Source: Gammaproteobacteria bacterium
GTDB taxonomy: Bacteria > Pseudomonadota > Gammaproteobacteria > Enterobacterales > Kangiellaceae
Direction: 5' to 3'
Length of the DNA: 64,000 nucleotides
Assembly (NCBI GenBank): GCA_013373375.1
Contig: JABXHY010000034.1
Location: 18,440 to 82,439 of the forward strand
Under the pieces are notes generated by a model, which was not told the origin of the DNA, ran no database searches, and saw nothing but the letters and a program-made list of their open reading frames with translations. Numbering within the stretch: position 1 is the stretch's first letter; every line of letters starts with the position of its first letter. The position numbers were made by a program, and so were the translations under genes. Positions 9,929 to 18,255 of the stretch are shown here, one piece after another.

Positions 9929-10887
9929 CAGAACAATCTTTGGACAAAGCAGAAATAAACGAACTCCATTGGATGATGGGGATGTTAACCAATGTTGACG
10001 TTGGTTTAATTGTTTTGGATCCCGGTTACACAATAAAAATGTGGAACCGTTTTATGCAAGATCATTCTGGAAAGTCGGACAATCAAGCGATCAATAAAAA
10101 TGTTTTTGAAGTATTTCCAGAGCTTCCTGAAGCTTGGTTTAAACATAAAATTGATTCGGTTTTCTTACTCAGAAGCAGAGCTTTTTCAACTTGGGAGCAG
10201 CGTCCGTATTTATTCAAATTTAAAAATTATCGCCCGATTACCGGCACCGAAACCTATATGTATCAGAACGCAACTATGATCCCTTTAACCTCTTCTGATG
10301 ATGAGGTCAGTCATGTATGTTTATTAGTTTACGATGTAACAGATGTTGCAACCTCCAAAAAAGAAATGACTCGTTTAAACTTGGAACTCGAAAGTTTAAG
10401 CCGAACGGATAGGTTAACACAGTTATACAATCGAGGATTTTGGGAAGAAAGTTTTCAAGGTGAGTTTGATCGATGTAAGCGATACAAAACGTCTTCTAGC
10501 GTTTTGATTTTTGATATTGATCATTTTAAATCGGTTAATGATACCTATGGTCACCAGGCGGGAGATGAAGTAATCCGTCAAACGTCAGCCTTGTTAAGAA
10601 AAATGGTACGAAAGTCTGATGTAGCAGGACGATATGGCGGGGAGGAATTTGTGGTTTATTTACCCAGTACTTCCGCTGAAAATGCCACCATTTTTGCCGA
10701 AAGATTGCGTAAAAATATCGAAAAGCTGGTAGTCAAGCATGAAGGTCAAGAAATAGCATTTACGATAAGCATAGGAATTTGCGAATTTAACGATGAATTA
10801 AAAAGTCATGAAAAATGGATTGAGAAAGCCGATCAAGCGTTGTATAAAAGTAAAGAGTCAGGTCGCAACCAAACCAATATTGCGTAG
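9925..10887 (+). CDS. PAS-GGDEF diguanylate cyclase
   Basis: A 320-residue cytoplasmic protein that should make c-di-GMP from two GTP. Residues about 10-140 form a PAS sensor (VGLIVLDPGYTIKMWNRFM). The GGDEF domain begins near 155 (LSRTDRLTQLYNRGFWEE), has DIDHFKSVNDTYGHQAGDE and the active-site loop YGGEEF near 238-242. RKSD lies five residues upstream of GGEEF, a canonical inhibitory I-site, so product feedback inhibition is expected. Co-transcribed with the receiver-CheC gene through a 4-base overlap. Confidence 0.95.
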   Translation: MTEQSLDKAEINELHWMMGMLTNVDVGLIVLDPGYTIKMWNRFMQDHSGKSDNQAINKNVFEVFPELPEAWFKHKIDSVFLLRSRAFSTWEQRPYLFKFKNYRPITGTETYMYQNATMIPLTSSDDEVSHVCLLVYDVTDVATSKKEMTRLNLELESLSRTDRLTQLYNRGFWEESFQGEFDRCKRYKTSSSVLIFDIDHFKSVNDTYGHQAGDEVIRQTSALLRKMVRKSDVAGRYGGEEFVVYLPSTSAENATIFAERLRKNIEKLVVKHEGQEIAFTISIGICEFNDELKSHEKWIEKADQALYKSKESGRNQTNIA

Positions 10888-10959
10888 TTCAAATATCGAA
10901 CAGTTCGAATGTTGATCAATTCAATTATCGATCAATTCAAGTATCGATCAATTTAAATA
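10888..10959. repeat. Degenerate 16-bp tandem repeat
   Basis: Directly after the GGDEF stop, four 16-base units lie head to tail at 10896, 10912, 10928 and 10944, after a half unit at 10888. The last three agree with TYGATCAATTYAADTA and the first is more diverged (TCGAACAGTTCGAATG). Each unit carries a GATC or related core. It fills most of the gap before ppnN. Confidence 0.85.
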
Positions 10960-11054
10960 TTGCTTAGTGGCCTACATTGGTCGGTGATAAGCTGTCATTG
11001 AATGCCAATTACTATTCCATAAATTTAGTTATCAAATTTTTGAGGTTTTATAGA

Positions 11055-12416
11055 GTGCCTATATCTACAACTGTTAATCCAGCAGGAAGCCTGGATGTTT
11101 TATCGAAATACGAAGTAAGCTTGCTTACTGACCCAAAGCATCATCAACTGAAAGAAATTTTTCGAGTGTGCTCACTAGCGGTTTTAAATACTGGGAGTGA
11201 TCATGATAATTGCCAAGATATCATTGAAGCGCATAAAGATTTTGAAATTGAAATATTGCAGACCGATCGGGGCGTTAAATTACAAGTGACGAACGCTCCT
11301 GACAGTGCTTTTGTCGATGGTGAAATGATTCGAGGTATCCAGGAGCATTTATTCTCGACATTACGAGATTTAATCTACTCACATCTTCAAGTACTTCATA
11401 GCGGTCGGTTTAATCTTGTTGAAAGCAAAGACATTACCAGTGCGAACTTTCATATTTTAAGAAATGCTGGGGTTTTAAACCCAATTAAATATTTAAATTT
11501 GGTGGTGTGCTGGGGTGGCCATGCGATTAGCCGTACCGAGTACGATTATACGAAAGAAGTGGGTTACCAACTTGGCTTGAGAAACTTTGATATTTGTACC
11601 GGTTGTGGTCCAGGGGCTATGAAAGGGCCAATGAAGGGTGCGGCAGTTGCTCACGCAAAACAACGATTAGTGGACTCTCGATTTATTGGGATTTCAGAAC
11701 CGGAAATAATTGCAGCCGAAGCCCCCAATCCAATCGTAAATCAACTGGTTATCATGCCTGATATTGAAAAACGACTCGAAGCTTTTGCTCGACTTTCACA
11801 CGCGATCATTGTGTTTCCTGGCGGTGTTGGGACGGCTGAAGAGTTGTTGTTTCTTTTAGGGCTTTTATTGCATCCTGAAAATAAAGGAATGCCATTTCCG
11901 TTAGTACTTACAGGACCTGCTTCATCTGCAGATTACTTTGAATCAATATCGGAATTTATAAAGTCAACTTTAGGTGAAGAAGCTCTGCAATACTTATCGA
12001 TTATTATCGACGACCCATCAGAAGTTGCGCGGCATATTAATGAACGAGTGAAAATGGTTAAAGAGTATCGTAAGCAAACGGCTGATGCATTTTACTTCAA
12101 TTGGAAGTTACATATTCCGATGGATTTTCAGCAACCTTTTGCGGCAACTCATGAAGCAATGAGTAACCTTAACTTATCTAAGAATCAGCCCATTCACGAG
12201 TTAGCGGCACATTTACGCCGAGCTTTTTCTGGTATCGTAGCGGGTAACGTTAAGACAGAAGGGGTAACAGCGGTTAGGGACAAAGGCCCGTTCCAACTCA
12301 AAGGAGATCCTGAAATCGTGTCCGCTCTGGATAAAATCTTGCGACAATTCGTTGAACAAAAGCGAATGAAATTAGGCGAGCAGGCGTATAACCCGTGTTA
12401 TGAACTGGTCGAGTAG
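11055..12416 (+). CDS. ppnN: Nucleotide 5'-monophosphate nucleosidase PpnN (LOG family)
   Basis: Cleaves purine and pyrimidine monophosphates to base plus ribose 5-phosphate; E. coli PpnN is regulated by (p)ppGpp. The 453 residues match E. coli PpnN (454). They start VNPAGSLDVLSKYEV, continue with CSLAVLNTGSDHDNC and GVKLQVTNAP, and hold the Rossmann/LOG motif FPGGVGTAEELLFLLG. An in-frame TTG at 10977 would add 26 residues absent from the family. I chose GTG 11055 because GAGG sits 9 bases upstream and the N-terminus then aligns with the family. Monocistronic, with a hairpin downstream. Confidence 0.9.
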   Translation: MPISTTVNPAGSLDVLSKYEVSLLTDPKHHQLKEIFRVCSLAVLNTGSDHDNCQDIIEAHKDFEIEILQTDRGVKLQVTNAPDSAFVDGEMIRGIQEHLFSTLRDLIYSHLQVLHSGRFNLVESKDITSANFHILRNAGVLNPIKYLNLVVCWGGHAISRTEYDYTKEVGYQLGLRNFDICTGCGPGAMKGPMKGAAVAHAKQRLVDSRFIGISEPEIIAAEAPNPIVNQLVIMPDIEKRLEAFARLSHAIIVFPGGVGTAEELLFLLGLLLHPENKGMPFPLVLTGPASSADYFESISEFIKSTLGEEALQYLSIIIDDPSEVARHINERVKMVKEYRKQTADAFYFNWKLHIPMDFQQPFAATHEAMSNLNLSKNQPIHELAAHLRRAFSGIVAGNVKTEGVTAVRDKGPFQLKGDPEIVSALDKILRQFVEQKRMKLGEQAYNPCYELVE

Positions 12417-12455
12417 CCTTTTAAATATTGGACTTTTTAGATTATTAAAATAAAA

Positions 12456-12480
12456 GAGCGCCGGAAGGCGCTCATAATTT
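12456..12480 (+). terminator. Stem-loop after ppnN
   Basis: GAGCGCC (12456-12462) pairs perfectly with GGCGCTC (12467-12473) around a GGAA tetraloop, followed by ATAATTT. A compact, GC-rich terminator-type hairpin with a weak T tract. Confidence 0.65.
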
Positions 12481-12799
12481 GGAGAGGATTCTCTTTATTT
12501 TATTATGGTTTCAGCAGGCTATGACTCCCTGTCCGCTGTGAATTGTTGTTGATGAAAAGAGTACAAAAAGTGAACTTAAATTGCCATCAACAACCCTGTG
12601 TTTTTCCTGTGGATAAAATGTGAAACACTAAAATATTTCAATATGAAATTGTGCTTGTATAGCCATCTCAAACTAATCGCCTACACCTTTTATAAGAAAT
12701 AACGCACAAGTCTGAATGATTTTATCCGACTCTGATTAAGTTTTGGCTGTTATATAATTCTGCAGTATGGATTTGAAAGAGCAACTGAAGGATTAGCAG
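12481..12799. other. Gene-free interval with inverted repeat and a -10-like box
   Basis: No coding frame is supported here. It holds a perfect 10-base inverted repeat, GTTGTTGATG at 12545-12554 and CATCAACAAC at 12585-12594, separated by 30 bases. A TATAAT hexamer at 12753-12758, 41 bases before the downstream start codon, is the likely -10 of the next gene; no convincing -35 is seen. Confidence 0.5.
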
Positions 12800-13243
12800 A
12801 TGACTAACAATTTAAAACAAACAGCCTGTTATTTAATTAAGCACTCCACAAGTGCTGCTACTTTAATGATTTTTATGGTCTCTGGGTTAAATCTGTTCGC
12901 AGACGAGCCAATCGAAGGGAATAAGCAATCAGCGATTTATGTATCGAGAGACAGCAAGGGAAATCTTGTCTATTCGGATACAAGACAAAAAGATGCCGAA
13001 GCGATTACTTTATCGGACTCCATAAATGTAACAAAGTGGGAAGAGTCGAAATCGATAACCGTCGTGAAAGCCAAGGCTGCAACAAAGGGCAACAATTCGT
13101 TGAGCTTAAAACGAAAAAGATGCGATAAATTAGAAAAGTTGATTTCGCGTTATCGTCTCAAAGAAAAGCAAGAGAAAAATGCTTACCGATACAGAGCTTT
13201 AAGACGACAGCATCAATGGGAAAAGCAACAAATGAGCTGTTAA
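12800..13243 (+). CDS. Exported small basic protein, DUF4124-like
   Basis: A 147-residue protein with a hydrophobic N-terminal segment (about residues 17-35) that looks like a signal peptide or anchor ending near NLFADEP. A short stretch, AIYVSRDSKGNLVYSDTRQ, resembles the DUF4124 core found at the start of many gammaproteobacterial periplasmic proteins. The C-terminal 45 residues are strongly basic and probably helical (KRKRCDKLEKLISRYRLKEK). AAGGA lies 8 bases before the ATG. Function unknown. Convergent with sodB across a shared terminator. Confidence 0.6.
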   Translation: MTNNLKQTACYLIKHSTSAATLMIFMVSGLNLFADEPIEGNKQSAIYVSRDSKGNLVYSDTRQKDAEAITLSDSINVTKWEESKSITVVKAKAATKGNNSLSLKRKRCDKLEKLISRYRLKEKQEKNAYRYRALRRQHQWEKQQMSC

Positions 13244-13263
13244 TGTAAATCTTTATTCAATAA

Positions 13264-13289
13264 AAAAGGCCTCAAACTTGAGGCCTTTT
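13264..13289. terminator. Bidirectional terminator between the DUF4124-like gene and sodB
   Basis: AAAAGGCCTCAA (13264-13275) is an exact inverted repeat of TTGAGGCCTTTT (13278-13289), with A and T tracts on either side, so it should work on both strands for the convergent genes. Confidence 0.85.
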
Positions 13290-13305
13290 GGGTATATCAG
13301 CTGAA

Positions 13306-13890
13306 TTAACCAGCGAAGTTCTTCGCCGCGAAATCCCAGTTTACCAGTGTCCAGAATGCTTCGAGGTATTTTGGACGAGCGTTACGATAGTCGATGTAAT
13401 AAGCATGTTCCCATACATCAACGGTCAATAATGGAGTAATTCCGTCTTCTGTTAACGGGCAACCTGCATTAGAAGTATTCATAATATCAAGTGAGCCGTC
13501 AGATTTTTTGACTAGCCAAGTCCAACCTGAGCCGAAGTTAGTTGCTGCCGACTGCGAAAACTTTTCTTTGAAATCTGCGAAACTGCCAAAGGCACTATCG
13601 ATAGCTGCCGCTAAATCACCTGTTGGCTCTCCACCACCATTTGGGCTCATGCTGTTCCAGTAAAATGTGTGATTCCAAACTTGAGCTGCGTTATTGAAAA
13701 CACCACCAGATGACTTTTTAATAATGTCTTCGAGAGAAGCGTCGGCAAACTCAGAACCTTCGATAAGTTTGTTCAGGTTTACAACGTAAGTGTTGTGATG
13801 TTTACCATAGTGAAAGTCTAAAGTTTCTTCAGAAATTGTTGGCGCTAGCGCATCTTTTGCGTAAGGAAGTGCTGGTAGTTCAAAAGCCAT
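13306..13890 (-). CDS. sodB: Iron superoxide dismutase
   Basis: Cytoplasmic enzyme converting superoxide to oxygen and hydrogen peroxide. The 194 residues show the metal ligands His in [10 protein letters not shown] (about 27), His in WNHTFYW (about 74), and Asp and His in [11 protein letters not shown]. The Gln in [13 protein letters not shown] and FGSGWTWLV point to the Fe rather than the Mn type. AAGGAG stands directly upstream of the ATG. It opens an oxidative-stress block shared with grxD, bfd and a peroxiredoxin. Confidence 0.96.
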   Translation of the reverse strand: MAFELPALPYAKDALAPTISEETLDFHYGKHHNTYVVNLNKLIEGSEFADASLEDIIKKSSGGVFNNAAQVWNHTFYWNSMSPNGGGEPTGDLAAAIDSAFGSFADFKEKFSQSAATNFGSGWTWLVKKSDGSLDIMNTSNAGCPLTEDGITPLLTVDVWEHAYYIDYRNARPKYLEAFWTLVNWDFAAKNFAG

Positions 13891-14146
13891 TTGAAAGCTC
13901 CTTAATAACTTTTATATTTTTAAAGTAAGAGAGTTTTACGAATAAACGCCGCTATTGTAGTAAGAATGGTCTTAATTTGTTAGACCTTTTTGTTGGTAAT
14001 CGATTTTTTGCAGCAAAAACCTTATATGCCGCATGGTTTATTGAGATTAAAATCTTTCTATGGCTCGGATTCAGCTAGCCATAGGTTGAAACCTTATATT
14101 AAGATCCCAATCTTATGCGTTAACTCGAATTATTAAAGGAACCTCG

Positions 14147-14461
14147 ATGGAAACCTTAGACAGAATCAAGCAACAAATTTCTGAAAACGACATTCTTATT
14201 TATATGAAAGGGTCTCCGAAGTTGCCAATGTGTGGCTTCTCGGCGCAAGCGGTGCAGGCTTTGATGCAATGTGGAGAAGAGTTTGCGTATGTTGATATCT
14301 TAGAGAATCCGGATATCAGAGCCGAATTACCAAATTATGCTAATTGGCCAACTTTCCCACAGCTATGGGTGAAAGGGGAGTTAATCGGTGGCTGTGATAT
14401 CATTCTTGAAATGTTCCAGAAAGGTGAGCTTCAAGACGTGATTAAAGAAGCTCGAGGCTAG
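14147..14461 (+). CDS. grxD: Monothiol glutaredoxin
   Basis: A 104-residue CGFS-type glutaredoxin (LPMCGFSAQAVQAL near residue 30) that binds and delivers [2Fe-2S] clusters with glutathione. WPTFPQLWVKGELIGGCDI is the typical glutathione-binding stretch. AAAGGA precedes the ATG. Divergent from sodB; in Pseudomonas grx, bfd, tsaA and rnt are also neighbours, which supports a conserved iron/redox block. Confidence 0.95.
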   Translation: METLDRIKQQISENDILIYMKGSPKLPMCGFSAQAVQALMQCGEEFAYVDILENPDIRAELPNYANWPTFPQLWVKGELIGGCDIILEMFQKGELQDVIKEARG

Positions 14462-14513
14462 TGTGCCCGAGTTCAAGCTTTTATTATTAAGAGCTACTTA
14501 ATTGCCAGACATT

Positions 14514-14540
14514 AAAAAAGCCGCGTTATGCGGCTTTTTT
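14514..14540. terminator. Terminator between grxD and bfd
   Basis: AAAAAAGCCGC (14514-14524) pairs exactly with GCGGCTTTTTT (14530-14540) across GTTAT. It is a strong intrinsic terminator for grxD and, read on the other strand, for bfd. Confidence 0.92.
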
Positions 14541-14635
14541 AATGCATGCTTTTTAAAAGAATATTTTTACAAGAGCAGAAACCGGTCTGTGTTTTCGGGA
14601 AGGCCAGTTAATCAAAGTTTACTTGATATTCAGCA

Positions 14636-14830
14636 TCAAGCTACGTTATTGAAGGCTACTTCTGGCATAGCCCATTGTTCTAAAAGTTGTTTTGCAACTT
14701 TACCACAGCGCCCGCAGTCTCCTGCTATGCCTAACTCAACTGACAATGAACGCATGCATTTAGCCTTGCCTTCGTCTACAGCCTTCTTAATTTGTGAGTC
14801 TGTAATACCTCTACACAAACAAACGTACAT
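14636..14830 (-). CDS. bfd: Bacterioferritin-associated ferredoxin
   Basis: A 64-residue [2Fe-2S] protein that accepts electrons to release iron from bacterioferritin. It has the BFD-fold cysteine pattern MYVCLC at residues 4 and 6, and CGRCGK near residues 39-42. The length equals that of E. coli Bfd. No bacterioferritin gene is next to it, unlike in Pseudomonas. A Fur-box-like site lies 41 bases upstream, so iron limitation probably induces it. Confidence 0.93.
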   Translation of the reverse strand: MYVCLCRGITDSQIKKAVDEGKAKCMRSLSVELGIAGDCGRCGKVAKQLLEQWAMPEVAFNNVA

Positions 14831-14870
14831 GGTGGGTTAATCTCTCTTACTTGGTATACTAATATTTTAT

Positions 14871-14889
14871 GCGAATGAGAATGATTGTC
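14871..14889 (-). promoter_or_regulatory. Probable Fur box of bfd
   Basis: GCGAATGAGAATGATTGTC matches the 19-base Fur consensus GATAATGATAATCATTATC at 14 positions. It lies just upstream of a TAGTAT -10-like hexamer on the minus strand (14855-14860), the right place for iron-dependent repression of bfd. Confidence 0.7.
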
Positions 14890-15067
14890 AATTGAATTAT
14901 CATGAAAAATCGTATTTAGTTCTCATTCTTGATTGAAAAAGAGACATTATTGAAAAGAGATTTGATTGAAAGTGGTGCTGATTGAACTCTTAGTGTTTAA
15001 CTCTTGTTCAATCTAATCGTAAAAATCGATTACTCTGAAAATCTCACCTTGCTGACATGGGATTGAT

Positions 15068-15073
15068 TATAAT
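15068..15073 (+). promoter_or_regulatory. -10 box candidate of the peroxiredoxin gene
   Basis: TATAAT exactly matches the sigma70 -10 hexamer and lies 40 bases before the chosen start. The region about 17 bases upstream (CACCTT) is a poor -35, suggesting dependence on an activator; I see no clear OxyR site. Confidence 0.45.
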
Positions 15074-15113
15074 GCTGCGTCGTTTAATCAGTCATGATCA
15101 ATTGGAGGTCACA

Positions 15114-15719
15114 ATGGGTGTATTAGTAGGAAGAGAAGCGCCAGATTTCAACGCTTCAGCAGTTCTCGGCAATGGTGAAATTGTTGATAACTATAATTTA
15201 AAAGAGTCTATTAAAGGTAAGTACGCGGTTATTTTCTTCTATCCGTTAGATTTTACTTTTGTCTGTCCTTCTGAGCTTATCGCCTTTGATCATCGTTTAG
15301 AGGAGTTCAAAAAACGTGGTGTTGAGGTTATCGGCGTATCAATTGATTCGCAATTCAGTCACAACGCATGGCGCAATACTCCAGTAGACAAGGGTGGTAT
15401 TGGCCAAGTTGGTTACACGCTTGTAGCTGACGTAAAACACGAAATTTGCCAATCATTCGACGTAGAGCATCCAGAAGCAGGTGTTGCTTTCCGTGCTTCA
15501 TTCTTGATCGACCAAGCTGGCCTAGTTCGTCACCAGGTTGTAAACGATCTTCCTCTTGGTCGTAATATCGACGAAATGATCCGTATGGTTGATGCACTTC
15601 AGTTTACCGAAAAACACGGTGAAGTTTGTCCTGCAGGCTGGAAAGACGGTGACAAAGGTATGACTGCTACTCCAGATGGCGTTGCACAGTACTTGTCAAC
15701 CGAAGCTGATAAGCTTTAA
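15114..15719 (+). CDS. Typical 2-Cys peroxiredoxin (AhpC/Tsa family)
   Basis: Thiol peroxidase reducing hydrogen peroxide and organic peroxides. The 201 residues have the peroxidatic Cys in FYPLDFTFVCPSE (about 50), the conserved Arg in GVAFRASFLID and the resolving Cys in HGEVCPAGW (about 170). An in-frame ATG at 15057 would add 19 unconserved residues across the promoter. ATG 15114, with TTGGAGGT 5 bases upstream and MGVLVGREAPDF, is the family start. In Pseudomonas the ortholog (tsaA) is also flanked by bfd and rnt. Confidence 0.95.
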   Translation: MGVLVGREAPDFNASAVLGNGEIVDNYNLKESIKGKYAVIFFYPLDFTFVCPSELIAFDHRLEEFKKRGVEVIGVSIDSQFSHNAWRNTPVDKGGIGQVGYTLVADVKHEICQSFDVEHPEAGVAFRASFLIDQAGLVRHQVVNDLPLGRNIDEMIRMVDALQFTEKHGEVCPAGWKDGDKGMTATPDGVAQYLSTEADKL

Positions 15720-15816
15720 TAAAGTTTTAGAATACTGTTGTTTTAGAATATTCTTAACACTTACATAACCAACTTTGCATAAGATAAACGCATTTTGAGT
15801 TTTGTAACAGGTTGAT

Positions 15817-15843
15817 AAAAAGGCGCTTTAGGGCGCCTTTTTT
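15817..15843. terminator. Bidirectional terminator between peroxiredoxin and rnt
   Basis: AAAAAGGCGC (15817-15826) pairs with GCGCCTTTTT (15833-15842) around TTTAGG, with A/T tracts on both sides. It serves the convergent peroxiredoxin and rnt genes. Confidence 0.9.
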
Positions 15844-15855
15844 ATTGTAAACTTT

Positions 15856-16497
15856 TCAGGAAGTAGGGCTGGTTGAAGCATTATCAACCTCTGCCAGAGG
15901 CCAACCACCCAAGTGTTTGTAGCGATTGACTATTTTGCAGAAAAGTAATGCCGTTTTCTCGGTATCATACAGAGCTGAATGGGCACTTTTATTATCAAAC
16001 TCAATATCTGCTGCAGAACATGCTTTTGCCAGCACAGTTTGGCCAAGGCTCAACGCAGCTAAGGTAGCAGTATCAAACGTAGAAAATGGATGGAATGGAT
16101 TACGTTTGATATTGTTGCGGTCATTAGCTGCTTTCACGAAATTTAAGTCAAATGTTGGGTTATGTCCGACAAGAATGGATCGCTGACAGCCAGTATCTTT
16201 TTGGCCACGGCGAACAAACTTAAAAAGCTCTTTAAGTACTTCTGCTTCGTCTTTCGCTCCGCGTAATGGATTAAACGGGTCTATCCCTGTGACTTCCAGT
16301 GCAGCGTCTTCTATGTTGGCTCCTTCAAACGGTGCGACATGTTCGTGGAATGTTTGATTAATCACTAAGTCATCATTGTCATCAAACTTAAGAGTTATCG
16401 CTGCAATTTCGAGTAATGCATCAGTTTCGTGGTTAAAGCCACCTGTTTCAACATCGACAACGACAGGAAAAAATCCGCGAAAACGTTCTGCAATCAT
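15856..16497 (-). CDS. rnt: Ribonuclease T
   Basis: DEDDh 3'-5' exoribonuclease that trims tRNA CCA ends and 5S/23S rRNA. The 213 residues hold [11 protein letters not shown] (the Asp-x-Glu pair near 15-17), [11 protein letters not shown] and the [11 protein letters not shown] motif with catalytic His and Asp. AAGGA precedes the ATG. The placement between peroxiredoxin and motY matches Pseudomonas gene order. Confidence 0.95.
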   Translation of the reverse strand: MIAERFRGFFPVVVDVETGGFNHETDALLEIAAITLKFDDNDDLVINQTFHEHVAPFEGANIEDAALEVTGIDPFNPLRGAKDEAEVLKELFKFVRRGQKDTGCQRSILVGHNPTFDLNFVKAANDRNNIKRNPFHPFSTFDTATLAALSLGQTVLAKACSAADIEFDNKSAHSALYDTEKTALLFCKIVNRYKHLGGWPLAEVDNASTSPTS

Positions 16498-16661
16498 AAG
16501 AATCCTTATTTTTCATTAGGTCGCATTGTCGCCTATCTTCTGCCATTTCACCAGTTTGAGTCATGATTTGATTAGGAATTCTTTTCGTTGAGATTTAAGT
16601 CGACCTTTTTGTGGCCGATACAAAAGCAAAGATAGTGTAATAATGCTGGAGAAATCGCTTC

Positions 16662-17537
16662 ATGTTCAGGGTGTTCCGTGTGCTTGGTGTATCAATTATG
16701 GTCGGTTATGGCATTACGGCTACAGCTGCATTCAGAACCTATCTGGCAGACATCGAAGACTCCGTATGGGAGTTTGACGGCAACCCTGTAAAATGCGAGC
16801 TGAAACACAAAATTCCTCTTTATGGAGAGGCCGTGTTTTCTTCTAAAGCGGGTCGTGCTCCCAATATGATTTTCGTGCTAGACAGCATGCGCAATCGTGT
16901 CCCATCTGATCGGCTTGTCGAAGTAAGAGCGTTAGCGTCTCATTGGCAGCCTGGATTGCGAGCTGAGCAGCTTCTTCCTACACATTCAATTCCTGGTGAA
17001 AAAACGCTCAATATTATCGATGAGCAAGCTTGGAAATTACTGGTTGGTTTAGAAAGAGGAATGAACCCTGCTTTTTATTATCGTGATTTTTCCGATAACA
17101 GTGACCGAGTGGCGGTGGCATTATCCCCGGTTAACTTTCAAGCGGTTTATGATCAATTCTTGAGTTGTGTTGAAGGGTTATTACCCTATGACTTTCGTGA
17201 AATACAGTACACTATGGTGCACTTTGATTTTGATAAGCACAATCTATCGAGAGACGATAAGCAAAAATTAGATGTTTTAGCCGACTTCATTAAATATGAT
17301 CCTGAAATAGAAGTCGTATTGCTGGAAGGCCATACCGATAGTATTGCTTTGCGCAGCTACAATAAAAAGCTCGGTATGAAACGAGCAGACGCAGTGAAAA
17401 CCTATCTCACCGATAAAGGCGTAATGGAACAGAAAATTCGAGCGGTCAGTTATGGGGAACGTCGACCCCTAGAAAGCAATGCCACAGAAGAGGGAAGAGC
17501 AATGAATCGACGTGTTTTTGTAACGCTGAATAAATAG
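16662..17537 (+). CDS. motY: Sodium-type flagellar motor protein MotY
   Basis: A 291-residue exported protein (signal peptide to about residue 23) that forms part of the T ring around the flagellar basal body and anchors stator units. The N-terminal half is the MotY-specific domain (YLADIEDSVWEFDGNPVKCELKH contains its conserved start). The C-terminal 120 residues are an OmpA-like peptidoglycan-binding domain (VHFDFDKHNLSRDDKQKLD, EGHTDSIALRSYN, SYGERRPLESN). GGAG lies 10 bases before the ATG. A motY gene next to rnt also occurs in Pseudomonas. It implies a flagellated organism although no other flagellar gene is in the window. Confidence 0.88.
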   Translation: MFRVFRVLGVSIMVGYGITATAAFRTYLADIEDSVWEFDGNPVKCELKHKIPLYGEAVFSSKAGRAPNMIFVLDSMRNRVPSDRLVEVRALASHWQPGLRAEQLLPTHSIPGEKTLNIIDEQAWKLLVGLERGMNPAFYYRDFSDNSDRVAVALSPVNFQAVYDQFLSCVEGLLPYDFREIQYTMVHFDFDKHNLSRDDKQKLDVLADFIKYDPEIEVVLLEGHTDSIALRSYNKKLGMKRADAVKTYLTDKGVMEQKIRAVSYGERRPLESNATEEGRAMNRRVFVTLNK

Positions 17538-17613
17538 TTAAAACGAAAAATAATTAAGTTTGTAACGTAATTTGATCAACTGCGATTCTTAACAACTATT
17601 CAAGCTCTGTTCT

Positions 17614-18135
17614 TTAATCGGTACCTGCCTCTACTTGTGGCTGACTATTTTCATTTCTGCCATTCGTGAATGTTAGTTTTACTCTTTGTGACACTAACAT
17701 GTATGGAACCCAGATTAACCCTGCGATGAGTGTTCTACCAAATTCTCTCAAAGTTTCCATATCAAACATTTCTTCGGAAGGGAAAATTAACGTTACTAGC
17801 CATGCATCTAATGGTATAAAAACTAATGATGCCGTAATAATAATGATGTAAAGCTTTGGGAAAAAATAATGTTTTGAAAAATACAAGTATATTAGAGCTA
17901 ATGATGAGAGTATCATTAAGCCATTAAAAAATATTTCTCCTATTAAAAGGTAATCAAAGTATTGAGTGTAATACTCTGAGCCTTCAGTTGTTAAAGCTTC
18001 CCAAGTGCCGTCTTCGAAAATAGGCAAATAAGTAGGAACTAACGTTGCTAAAAGTCGAAAAGGGCTGATCACCACGCCAATTCCAACCAAAATCAACCAT
18101 CCACCAAGTCCTTTTAGATCATTGTTGTCACTCAT
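17614..18135 (-). CDS. DUF2569 family membrane protein
   Basis: A 173-residue integral membrane protein with four predicted hydrophobic segments (near residues 12-30, 65-85, 95-115 and 135-150). It begins with the DUF2569 signature LKGLGGWLILVGIGVVISP. AAGGA precedes the ATG. No function is known; it is followed on the same strand, upstream, by nth, and there is no obvious link between them. Confidence 0.85.
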   Translation of the reverse strand: MSDNNDLKGLGGWLILVGIGVVISPFRLLATLVPTYLPIFEDGTWEALTTEGSEYYTQYFDYLLIGEIFFNGLMILSSLALIYLYFSKHYFFPKLYIIIITASLVFIPLDAWLVTLIFPSEEMFDMETLREFGRTLIAGLIWVPYMLVSQRVKLTFTNGRNENSQPQVEAGTD

Positions 18136-18255
18136 GTTTTAATCCTTTTTTGTATGTGTAATGTGTAGAATTTAATATTTCAATTAAAGTTCATAAAATT
18201 GGTGTTATCAAGCAGGATAAATCGATAGGTTTTTATGTTCATGATAAGTAGAGTT

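Noticed and set aside
10888..10959. CRISPR array
   Set aside because: Units are contiguous 16-base tandem repeats without spacers, and no cas genes are present.
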